51,671 nt of DNA from Caulobacter sp. (GTDB lineage: Bacteria; Pseudomonadota; Alphaproteobacteria; Caulobacterales; Caulobacteraceae): the NCBI GenBank assembly GCA_028291055.1, contig JAQGIP010000082.1, positions 1 to 51,671 of the forward strand, read 5' to 3'. Positions 45,251 to 51,671 of the stretch are shown one piece after another. The position numbers were made by a program, and so were the translations under genes. Positions within the stretch are counted from its first letter, which is position 1. Each line of letters begins with the position of its first letter. Below the pieces are notes generated by a model, which worked only from the letters and a program-made list of their open reading frames with translations, was not told the origin of the DNA and made no database searches.

Positions 45251-46690
45251 ATGCGCGATTACCTGAAATTCTACATCGACGGTAAGTGGGTCGATCCGGT
45301 TGCGCCCAAGCAGCTGGACGTCATCAACCCGGCCAACGAAGAGGTCTGCGGCCACATCTCCATCGGCGCCGCCGCCGATGTGGACGCCGCCGTCGCCGCC
45401 GCCAAGAAGGCCTTCGAGACCTTCCAGTTCTCCACCCGCGAAGAGCGCATGGACCTGCTGGCCCGCATCATCGACGAGTACAAGAAGCGCTACGGCGACA
45501 TGGCCGACGCCATCACCGAGGAGATGGGCGCCCCCGCCTCGCTGGCGCAACGCGCCCAGGCCGCCATGGGCGTGGCCCACCTGCAGACCGCGCTGGAAGT
45601 GCTGAAGACCTACAAGTTCGAGGAAGACCGCGGTCCCACCCGCATCGTCAAGGAGCCGATCGGCGTCTGCGGGCTGATCACGCCCTGGAACTGGCCGGTC
45701 AACCAGATCGCCTGCAAGGTCGCGCCCGCTCTGGCCGCCGGCTGCACCATGGTGCTGAAGCCCTCCGAAGTGGCCCCCTTCAGCGGCTACATCTGGACTG
45801 AGATCATGCATGCCGCGGGCGTTCCCCACGGCGTCTACAACATGATCAACGGCGATGGCCCCGGCGTCGGCGTCGCGCTCTCCAGCCACCCGGACGTGGA
45901 CATGATGTCCTTCACCGGCTCCACCCGCGCCGGCATCGAGGTAGCCAAGAACGCCGCTCCGACCGTCAAGCGCGTCGCCCAGGAGCTGGGCGGCAAGAGC
46001 CCCAACATCATCCTGGAAGACGCCGACTTCGCCTCGGCCGTCACCGGCGGCATCCGCTCGGTGATGATGAACTCCGGCCAGTCCTGCAATGCGCCCACCC
46101 GCATGCTGGTGCCCGGCAAGAAGATGGCCGAAGTGATCGAGATCGCCCGCGCCGCCGCCGATAGCACCACCGTCGGCGACCCCAAGGGCAACAGCCAGAT
46201 GGGCCCCGTGGTCTCGGAGATCCAGTTCAACAAGATCCAGGCCCTGATCCAGAAGGGCATCGACGAGGGCGCGACCCTGGTGTCGGGCGGCGTCGGCCGT
46301 CCCGAAGGCCTCGACAAGGGCTATTTCGTCAAGCCCACCGTCTTCGCCAACGTCACCAACGACATGACCATCGCCAAGGAGGAAATCTTCGGCCCCGTCG
46401 TCGCCATCCTCGGCTACGACACCGTCGATGAAGCCGTGCGCGTCGGCAACGACACCGAATACGGCCTGGCCGCCTACATCTCCGGCACCGACCAGGCCAA
46501 GGTCCGCGCCGTGGCCTCCAAGCTGCGCGCCGGCCAGGTCTCCATCAACGGCGGCGGCGGCGACCTGATGGCCCCGTTCGGCGGCTACAAGATGAGCGGC
46601 AACGGCCGCGAATGGGGCGACCACGGCTTCTCCGAGTTCCTGGAGATCAAGGCCGTCCTCGGCTACACGCCCGCGCAAGCGGCGGAATAG
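45251..46690 (+). CDS. NAD(P)-dependent aldehyde dehydrogenase
   Basis: A 479-residue enzyme oxidising an aldehyde to the acid. Cofactor-binding TPWNWPVNQ and FTGSTRAG, general base E245 (QELGGKSPNI) and nucleophile C279 (NSGQSCNAPTR) are all present, together with EEIFGPVVAI and PFGGYKMSGNGREWG. The start ATG at 45251 follows AAGGAGG. A strong terminator follows, so it is probably monocistronic. Substrate unknown. Confidence 0.93.
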   Translation: MRDYLKFYIDGKWVDPVAPKQLDVINPANEEVCGHISIGAAADVDAAVAAAKKAFETFQFSTREERMDLLARIIDEYKKRYGDMADAITEEMGAPASLAQRAQAAMGVAHLQTALEVLKTYKFEEDRGPTRIVKEPIGVCGLITPWNWPVNQIACKVAPALAAGCTMVLKPSEVAPFSGYIWTEIMHAAGVPHGVYNMINGDGPGVGVALSSHPDVDMMSFTGSTRAGIEVAKNAAPTVKRVAQELGGKSPNIILEDADFASAVTGGIRSVMMNSGQSCNAPTRMLVPGKKMAEVIEIARAAADSTTVGDPKGNSQMGPVVSEIQFNKIQALIQKGIDEGATLVSGGVGRPEGLDKGYFVKPTVFANVTNDMTIAKEEIFGPVVAILGYDTVDEAVRVGNDTEYGLAAYISGTDQAKVRAVASKLRAGQVSINGGGGDLMAPFGGYKMSGNGREWGDHGFSEFLEIKAVLGYTPAQAAE

Positions 46691-46716
46691 AGCCACCAGC
46701 TATCGGTGACGAAATC

Positions 46717-46742
46717 GGGGGCGGCCTGAAAGGGCCGCCCCC
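46717..46742 (+). terminator. Rho-independent terminator of the aldehyde dehydrogenase gene
   Basis: GGGGGCGGCC-TGAAAG-GGCCGCCCCC is a perfect 10-bp stem followed by TTTTTC (46743-46748), 27 bases after the stop codon. A textbook intrinsic terminator. Confidence 0.92.
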
Positions 46743-46907
46743 TTTTTCACGCCCCGCCCAGCCTGCGAGCGGCGGCCATCGCCTGCCAGGCCAGGCCAGG
46801 CCGACCAGCGCCACGCCAAGCGGCGCATGCACCACGCCACTTTGGCCCCGTGCGCCGACGCCTTGGCCAGCGCCGTCTGGAGGAGGGCGCCGTCGTCATG
46901 TCCGTCG

Positions 46908-47336
46908 TCATCGTCCCTGCCCGTCGCCGGTTGCGCGGGTCGGCGGCCACGGCCCGGCGGCGGGTTGGAAGAGCTCGACGACGTTGCCCGAGGGGTCCTG
47001 CAGCAGGACCTGCTTGCCGCCCGGCCCCTCCAGGATGTCATTACGGAATGTCGCGCCGGCCTCGCGCAGCCGCGCGACCTCGGCTTCGATGTCGTCCACC
47101 AGCAGGTGGATGCGGTTCCAGCCGCCGGGGCCGGGCTTGGCGCCATCCGGCATCGGCCGCCCCGCCGAGCTGGCCGGCCCGCTGAGCAGCAGCCTGAGCC
47201 GGCCCTTGGCGACATCGGCGAAGGGCGGGAAGTGGTTCAGGACCGTAAAGCCCAGGACCTTGCTGTAGAAGGCGACCGCAGCCTCCACGTCGTCGACCAT
47301 ATAGCGGACGTTGACCATGTCATGAGGGTCGTTCAT
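46908..47336 (-). CDS. VOC/glyoxalase superfamily protein
   Basis: A 142-residue vicinal-oxygen-chelate protein with two beta-alpha-beta-beta-beta halves: NVRYMVDDVEAAVAFYSKVLGFTVL and NRIHLLVDDIEAEVARLREAGATF, then QVLLQDPSGNVVELFQP with the metal Glu (VVELF). Its ATG at 47336 lies inside the end of the ArsR-ArsC gene (17-base overlap) with GGAG upstream, so the two are co-translated. Role unknown; a link to arsenic handling is inference from context. Confidence 0.87.
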   Translation of the reverse strand: MNDPHDMVNVRYMVDDVEAAVAFYSKVLGFTVLNHFPPFADVAKGRLRLLLSGPASSAGRPMPDGAKPGPGGWNRIHLLVDDIEAEVARLREAGATFRNDILEGPGGKQVLLQDPSGNVVELFQPAAGPWPPTRATGDGQGR

Positions 47337-48138
47337 CGGCTTCTCCTTGTGGTTCGAGAGCGGATGCCCGCGCGCATACCGCGGCGAGCAGATAGTCCAC
47401 CCGGCCCGCCAGCTCGGCGGCCGTCTGTTGGAACAGGGGATAGGTGACGTCGTCGGGCTCGCCGGTGGCGGGGTTGGCGATGCTCCAGTGGACGACTTCG
47501 GGCTGGCCGGGAAAGGCCGGGCAGACCTCGCGCACACGGTCGCAGAGGCTGATCACCCAGTCGAAGCCCTGGCCCTCGAAGACCGCAAGGGACTTGGACG
47601 CTTGGGAGGAAAGGTCCAGGCCATGCGCCTCGCGCATCGCCCGCACCGCATTGGGATGCAGGGCCTTGGGCTGGCTGCCGGCGCTGACGGCCCGGACGGC
47701 CCCGCCCGAGAAGGCGTTGGCCATCGCCTCGGCCATCTGGGAGCGCGCGCTATTGCCGGTGCACAGGAACAGCACCCTCGCCGGCGTTATCGGGGCCGCG
47801 TCATCCGCCGACGGTGCAGGCGGCCGCGACAGGCGCAGCCCCGGGTGCAGCGCCCCGCCGGCTGCCGCCAGCTGGCCGCCCACCCGCGCCAGGTCCAGCC
47901 CATAGTAGGTGTCGCGCCCATCGGCGGCGCTGCGCCTCGCGGATACCAGGCGCCCGCCCCGCAGCTTGCCCAGGTGGTAGGAAACCAGGCTCTGCGGCTC
48001 GCCGACCAGCCCGGTCAGCTCGTGAACCATGCGGTCGCTCCGGGCCAACTCGCTCAACAGCCGCCAACGCAGGGGGTGTCCGGCCAGTCGCAGGAAGGGG
48101 GGCGGGCCGAGGTTGGCGGCCAGGGGCTGTGGCGTCAT
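47320..48138 (-). CDS. ArsR repressor fused to a low-molecular-weight phosphatase/arsenate reductase domain
   Basis: A 272-residue fusion. Residues 15-85 are an ArsR winged helix (RLAGHPLRWRLLSELARSD...EPQSLVSYHLGKLRGGRLV). Residues 121-255 are an LMW-PTP/ArsC fold: the P-loop C126 to S133 is CTGNSARS, and the acid Asp is not clearly seen in the usual DP pair, though VISLCDRVREVCP and VVHWSIANPATGEPDDV match the arsenate reductase type. It would sense and reduce arsenate, or use the phosphatase fold in another way. No metal-binding CxC is visible in the ArsR helix. The upstream gap is A/T-rich. Confidence 0.88.
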   Translation of the reverse strand: MTPQPLAANLGPPPFLRLAGHPLRWRLLSELARSDRMVHELTGLVGEPQSLVSYHLGKLRGGRLVSARRSAADGRDTYYGLDLARVGGQLAAAGGALHPGLRLSRPPAPSADDAAPITPARVLFLCTGNSARSQMAEAMANAFSGGAVRAVSAGSQPKALHPNAVRAMREAHGLDLSSQASKSLAVFEGQGFDWVISLCDRVREVCPAFPGQPEVVHWSIANPATGEPDDVTYPLFQQTAAELAGRVDYLLAAVCARASALEPQGEADERPS

Positions 48139-48182
48139 GATCTTCGATATACATCAAATTGTTTAGATGCATCAAGATAGAT
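48139..48182. promoter_or_regulatory. Candidate ArsR operator/promoter region
   Basis: A/T-rich stretch just upstream of the ArsR fusion ATG, with GATGCATC as a perfect palindrome (48166-48173) and repeated CATCAA words on both sides (ACATCAAAT, GCATCAAGA). A site for autoregulation by the fusion protein is likely from position; exact limits unknown. Confidence 0.45.
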
Positions 48183-48299
48183 TGATTGACTCAGCGCGGG
48201 CGGCGGCGCCGATCCCGTCCATGGCGTCGCGAACCGCCTTGCAATAACAAGGACCCCAGGATCCAACCGGCCCGACCGAGCCCCTCCCGAGAGACAGCC

Positions 48300-48815
48300 A
48301 TGGCGTTACTGGTCCTAAGCGTGGTCGGCAGCGACCGTCCCGGCCTCACCAAGGCTCTGGCCGCCGCCGTCCTGTCGGCGGGCGGCAACTGGCTGGAAAG
48401 CCACCTCAGCCGGCTGGGCGGCCTCTACGTCGGCTCGGTTCTGGTCGAACTCGACACCAATGGCGCGGAGGCCCTGCGCGCCGCCATCGGCGCGATCGAC
48501 GCCGACGGCCTCGAAGTCCGCATCGCCCCGGCCCTCGAAGACGCCGCCGCCACACCGGGCGAGACCCTGCGTTTCAGCCTGGTCGGCCAGGACCGCCCCG
48601 GCATCGTCGATCTGGTCACCACCACCTTGAGCGGCCTGGGGGCCAATATCGAGACCTTCAAGACCTGGATCGGCGTCGAACCCCATTCCGGCATGCCGCT
48701 GTTCCACATGGAGGCCCACCTGCGCCTCCCGTCCGGCCTGCCCGCGGCCAGGGTCCAGGCGGCGCTGGAGGACATCTCCGGCGAAATCATGATCGATATT
48801 TCACTGAGCGCCTGA
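48300..48815 (+). CDS. Double-ACT domain protein, GcvR-like
   Basis: A 171-residue protein with two ACT domains: VLSVVGSDRPGLTKALAAAVLSAGGNWLESHLSRLGG and RFSLVGQDRPGIVDLVTTTLSGLGANIETFKTWI. The order matches GcvR-type regulators of the glycine cleavage operon in proteobacteria, which bind GcvA. No gcv gene is nearby, so the role is uncertain; amino acid sensing is likely. Confidence 0.83.
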   Translation: MALLVLSVVGSDRPGLTKALAAAVLSAGGNWLESHLSRLGGLYVGSVLVELDTNGAEALRAAIGAIDADGLEVRIAPALEDAAATPGETLRFSLVGQDRPGIVDLVTTTLSGLGANIETFKTWIGVEPHSGMPLFHMEAHLRLPSGLPAARVQAALEDISGEIMIDISLSA

Positions 48816-48860
48816 CCGGCGCCGGTCTAACGTCACCCGGCTCGCCAACGGATCGGGGTG

Positions 48861-49856
48861 ATGGTGATGCAGGCTGCTGTGATCACGCGCTACGGGTCGC
48901 CGGAATCCATCGAAATACGCGATGTGCCCAAACCCGCGCCCGCGCCGGGCGAGGTCCTGGTCCGGGTCCACGCCGCCTCGGTCAACCGCACGGATTGCGG
49001 CGAGCTCTGGCCCCGCGTGCTGGGGCGCCTCGTCTTCGGCCTGCTGCGCCCCCGCCGCAAGATTTTCGGCATGGACTTCGCCGGCGTGGTCGAGGCGGCG
49101 GGCCCCGGCGTCATCGGCCTCAAGCCCGGCGACCGCGTGTTCGGCATGGCCTCGTTCCGAGCCAACGGCGCCCAGGCCGAGTATGTCTGCGTCGCCGAGA
49201 CCGGCCCGATCGCCGTGATGCCGGCCAACCTCGCCTTCGAGCAGGCCGTGGTCTGCGAGGGCGCCTACTACGCCAACAGCGGCCTGACCCAATTCGACAT
49301 CGGCCCCGGCCAGAAGATCCTGGTCTACGGCGCGTCCGGCGCCATCGGCTCCTCGGCCGTGCAACTCGCCAAGGCCCGCGGCGCCGAGGTCACCGCCGTC
49401 GTGGCCACCCGCCACATGGATCTGGCCCGGTCCCTCGGTGCGGACCACGTCGTCGACTACATCGCCCAGGATTTCAGCCGCATCCCCGAGCGTTTCGACG
49501 TCGTCTTTGAATCCGTCGGCAAGGCCGGCTACCTCCGGTGCCGCCGGCTGCTGAAGCCCGGCGGACGGTTCATGGCCACGGACATCGGCCCCTGGGGCCA
49601 CTACCTGCCCCTGATCGCCTGGTCGGCGATCACCGGCAACGGCAAGGTCAGCGTCCCCCTCCCGGCCCGGGGCAGCGGCCATGTCTTCACGGCCTTCCTG
49701 CGCGAGCGCATGGCCGCCGGCCAGTTCCGCGCGCTCATCGACCGGCGCTATCCCCTGAGCCGCATCGCCGAGGCCTACCGCTACGTCGAGACCGGGCAGA
49801 AGGCCGGGATCGTGGTGATCAACGTCGCCCCCGCGCCGCCACAGATCGGCATCTAA
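48861..49856 (+). CDS. Zinc-independent MDR oxidoreductase (quinone-reductase-like)
   Basis: A 331-residue medium-chain reductase. The NAD(P)-binding motif is YGASGAIGSSAVQLAKARGAEVTAV; the N-terminal half has NRTDCGELWPR and FGMDFAGVVEAAGPGV without the catalytic zinc Cys/His set, and the Cys cluster of the structural zinc is absent. That fits NADPH:quinone reductase-type or enoyl reductases. The ATG at 48861 is used; 48867 is also possible. Substrate unknown. Confidence 0.85.
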   Translation: MVMQAAVITRYGSPESIEIRDVPKPAPAPGEVLVRVHAASVNRTDCGELWPRVLGRLVFGLLRPRRKIFGMDFAGVVEAAGPGVIGLKPGDRVFGMASFRANGAQAEYVCVAETGPIAVMPANLAFEQAVVCEGAYYANSGLTQFDIGPGQKILVYGASGAIGSSAVQLAKARGAEVTAVVATRHMDLARSLGADHVVDYIAQDFSRIPERFDVVFESVGKAGYLRCRRLLKPGGRFMATDIGPWGHYLPLIAWSAITGNGKVSVPLPARGSGHVFTAFLRERMAAGQFRALIDRRYPLSRIAEAYRYVETGQKAGIVVINVAPAPPQIGI

Positions 49857-49911
49857 CCCCGTTTGGCGGCCCGCTGCGTAGTTCCTGATGTACGAGCACA
49901 GGGAGGCGCAC

Positions 49912-50811
49912 ATGACGTCGCTGCATTCAACGCAAGCCAATGTTGGCAAAGCCGGCCCCGCCAAACCAATCGGCGGGCTTCGAACCTTCTGGGGCCTCAT
50001 CCTGGCGGCGGCCATCGTGGCGGCCGGGCTGGGCGGCGCGACGCGGGCCCACGCCGATCCCGTGGACCTGTCGGTGGTCGACCGCGACACCGGCCAGCCG
50101 CTGAAGGTCTGGCGCCACAACGGCCGCCTGTTCGTCGCCGGCCGTCCGGGGTCGCGCTACAGCCTGCGGGTGACCAACAACACCGAGGGCCGGGTGCTGG
50201 TGGTGCTGTCGGTCGACGGCGTCAACATCATCAGCGGCGAGACGGCCGGCTATGACCAGCGCGGCTATATCTTCGACCCCCACGAAACCTACGACCTGAG
50301 CGGCTGGCGCCGGTCCCAGAGCGAGATCGCCGCCTTCGTCTTCGCCCCCCTGCCGAAATCCTACGCCGCGCGCACGGGCCGGGCCGAGAATGTCGGCGTC
50401 ATCGGCATGGCCGTGTTCGATGAAAAGCGTGCGCCGCCGGTGGCCAACATGGGCCTGGACGACAGGGACGCGTCGATACCGATGCCGGCGCCCCCGCCCG
50501 GCGCACGTTCGGCGGCCAGAGGCGCGGCCGCCGATAGCGAGGCCTCTGACGTCGTCGTCACCGCCCAGCGCCGCCAGGAGAAGCTCGGCACCGGCTACGG
50601 CGCCATCGAGACCTCGGTGTCGAACGTCGAACCCTTCGAGCGGGCGAGTTCCTCTCCCCGGTTCGTTCGCCGCATCGACTACGACTCCTACGCCAACCTG
50701 GTCGCCATCGGCGTGATCCGGCCCGCGCGCCATCCCGACCCTGGCCCCCGGCCCTTCCCGGCCAGGCCCGACCGGGACGGCTACGTGCCCGACCCGCCGC
50801 CGGAGCGCTAG
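49912..50811 (+). CDS. Exported protein with TonB-box-like segment, unknown function
   Basis: A 299-residue protein. A membrane-spanning or signal segment lies at residues 20-49 (GLRTFWGLILAAAIVAAGLGGATRAHA). Then comes a beta-rich domain about 50-160 (VDLSVVDRDTGQPLKVWRHNGRLFVAGRPGSRYSLRVTNNTEGRVLVVLSVDGVNIISGE). Residues 213-223 read DVVVTAQRRQE, like the TonB box and start of TonB-dependent receptors, followed by a Pro-rich tail. GGGAGG precedes the ATG. An ECF sigma gene follows. Not itself a receptor: there is no barrel. Confidence 0.7.
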   Translation: MTSLHSTQANVGKAGPAKPIGGLRTFWGLILAAAIVAAGLGGATRAHADPVDLSVVDRDTGQPLKVWRHNGRLFVAGRPGSRYSLRVTNNTEGRVLVVLSVDGVNIISGETAGYDQRGYIFDPHETYDLSGWRRSQSEIAAFVFAPLPKSYAARTGRAENVGVIGMAVFDEKRAPPVANMGLDDRDASIPMPAPPPGARSAARGAAADSEASDVVVTAQRRQEKLGTGYGAIETSVSNVEPFERASSSPRFVRRIDYDSYANLVAIGVIRPARHPDPGPRPFPARPDRDGYVPDPPPER

Positions 50812-50843
50812 GCGATCGCGGTTGGCGAGTCAGAGCCAACCTC

Positions 50844-50876
50844 GGCTGGGGCGGTTCGCCTTGAACCGCCCCAGCC
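50844..50876 (+). terminator. 14-bp perfect stem hairpin
   Basis: GGCTGGGGCGGTTC-GCCTT-GAACCGCCCCAGCC, 33 bases after the stop of the exported protein gene. No U-tract follows, so it is a hairpin terminator or a REP-like palindrome. GTTGGC...GCCAAC (50821-50840) forms a second stem just before it. Confidence 0.6.
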
Positions 50877-50922
50877 ATATGTCTTTGCGCGGCCGCCGCC
50901 GGGGCGGCTAGACTGGCCGGTG

Positions 50923-51501
50923 ATGGAGCCGGATGCCGCGGACGACGCCGAACTGCTGGCCGCCCATGGCGCCGGCGACCCGCACGCCTTCGCGCGCCTC
51001 TATGACCGCCATGACCGTTCGAGCTTCCAGTTCATCCGCCGCATGCTGGGCGCCGCCCAGGCCGACACCGCCGAGGACCTGCATCAGGAAACCTGGATAT
51101 CGATCTCCAGGAACGCGGCCGCCTTCGACGCCAACAAGGCCGGCTTCCGCGCCTGGCTGTTCACCATCGCGCGCAACAAGGTCTGGGATCACTTCCGCCG
51201 CCAGAAGATCGCGGTGCTGGCGCCCGCCGGAGACGACGCGGTGATGATGGCCCCCGACCCCGGCCCCACGCCCCTCGAACAGGTGCAGTCGCGCCAGCTG
51301 GCCGAGCGGCTGGTCGCGGCGGTGGAGGCCCTGCCGCTGGAACAGCGCGGCGCCTTCATCCTGTTCGCCGACGCGGGCCTGTCGCTGGAGGAAATCGCCC
51401 AGGCCACCGGCGTTCCGGTGGAAACGGCCAAGAGCCGGTTGCGCTACGCCCGCGTCCGCTTGAGAGAAGCGCTCGCCAGTGAAAGGTCGGATCATGTCTG
51501 A
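50923..51501 (+). CDS. ECF-family RNA polymerase sigma factor
   Basis: A 192-residue extracytoplasmic-function sigma factor. Region 2 (FARLYDRHDRSSFQFIRRMLG...AEDLHQETWISISRNAAAFDANKAGFRAWLFTIARNKVWDHFRRQ) and region 4 (VEALPLEQRGAFILFADAGLSLEEIAQATGVPVETAKSRLRYARVRLREAL) are complete. The ATG at 50923 is used over the GTG one codon upstream. It overlaps the next gene by eight bases, the usual sigma/anti-sigma layout. Its regulon is not visible here. Confidence 0.92.
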   Translation: MEPDAADDAELLAAHGAGDPHAFARLYDRHDRSSFQFIRRMLGAAQADTAEDLHQETWISISRNAAAFDANKAGFRAWLFTIARNKVWDHFRRQKIAVLAPAGDDAVMMAPDPGPTPLEQVQSRQLAERLVAAVEALPLEQRGAFILFADAGLSLEEIAQATGVPVETAKSRLRYARVRLREALASERSDHV

Positions 51502-51671
51502 TCACGACGCCACGCCCGATCCGATCGACGAGGCCTACGCCCAGGCCGAGGCGGCGCTCAGCGACGACGCCGCGCGCGCCGCGCGCCGGGCCCGCGTGCT
51601 CGGCGCCATAGCCGATGCGCCGGCCACACCGGCGGCCGAGCCCGCGCCCATGGCCACGCGCCCCGGCTGGC
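51494..51671 (+). CDS. Probable anti-sigma factor, N-terminal part (continues past window)
   Basis: An open frame from the ATG at 51494 to the window end, overlapping the sigma stop by eight bases. It encodes MSDHDATPDPIDEAYAQAEAA, then an Ala/Arg-rich helix (SDDAARAARRARVLGAIADA). No zinc-binding HxxxCxxC is seen in this part. Anti-sigma role follows from gene order only. Confidence 0.6.
   Translation, partial: MSDHDATPDPIDEAYAQAEAALSDDAARAARRARVLGAIADAPATPAAEPAPMATRPGW

Noticed and set aside
45191..46696. 501-residue open frame antisense to aldehyde dehydrogenase
   Set aside because: Antisense shadow; the aldehyde dehydrogenase has all catalytic residues.
46748..46907. Possible decayed gene between the aldehyde dehydrogenase terminator and the VOC gene
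   Set aside because: On the minus strand short coding-like pieces (DDGALLQTALAKASAHGAKVAW, then VHAPLGVALVGLAWP in another frame) can be read, but no family is recognised and frames must be joined by guess.

Overview
The window looks like chromosomal DNA from an alphaproteobacterium of the Caulobacteraceae (Caulobacter or Phenylobacterium type). The case rests on very high GC with strong G/C preference at third codon positions, protein-level resemblance of SecA, AccA, AroK/AroB and CobS to that family as I know it, several REP-like palindromes of the kind common in that group, and genes for carotenoid oxygenase, Baeyer-Villiger monooxygenase and epoxide hydrolase. No rRNA, tRNA, CRISPR array, prophage or complete insertion sequence is visible. 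Genus-level placement is inference.

Layout. 1-9.0 kb: a parvulin lipoprotein (cut by the window edge), a YbjQ-family protein, secA, and small membrane or unknown proteins. These include a LuxR-type regulator facing two tandem paralogous membrane proteins across a perfect palindrome, followed by a REPIN-like repeat. 9.0-16.6 kb: carotenoid oxygenase divergent from a TetR regulator with an operator-like palindrome between them, epoxide hydrolase plus threonine aldolase, a DUF433/DUF5615 toxin-antitoxin pair, an NMO-type flavin oxidoreductase, guanine deaminase, and a nested palindromic element. 16.6-25.3 kb: LprI-like protein and accA, thioesterase, Baeyer-Villiger monooxygenase with an operator-like site, an RTX/serralysin-like secreted protein, a malyl-CoA lyase/CitE-like enzyme, and a Na/phosphate cotransporter. 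25.4-31.5 kb: xerD with an exported protein, divergent from aroK-aroB-corC, then a single-domain response regulator and cytidine deaminase. 31.6-39.6 kb: BolA, a J-domain protein and CobS, with a 1359-residue autotransporter and a TIGR03032 protein lying between the J-domain gene and cobS. 39.6-45.2 kb: a shortened KdpD-like kinase and KdpE-like regulator, a second REPIN-like element beside a frameshifted GIY-YIG nuclease, a folate cluster (26-residue membrane peptide, FolM-like SDR, folB), Nudix hydrolase and SMP-30 lactonase. 45.2-51.7 kb: aldehyde dehydrogenase with a clear terminator, an ArsR-ArsC fusion plus VOC protein, a GcvR-like double-ACT protein, an MDR oxidoreductase, an exported protein with a TonB-box-like motif, and an ECF sigma factor with its probable anti-sigma gene (cut by the window end).

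How it works together. Most of the window is housekeeping: protein export, fatty acid synthesis, shikimate pathway, cobalamin, folate and nucleotide salvage. Oxidative catabolism genes sit between, with their own regulators. The least ordinary parts are (a) the autotransporter/TIGR03032 block, whose passenger holds an exact 813-bp-period duplication, (b) three unrelated REPIN-like elements, one touching a decayed GIY-YIG nuclease gene, (c) the LuxR/palindrome/tandem membrane paralog locus, where the LuxR gene may lack a canonical start, and (d) the exported protein with a TonB-box-like segment upstream of an ECF sigma pair. All functions are read from sequence motifs by eye; no database search was run.
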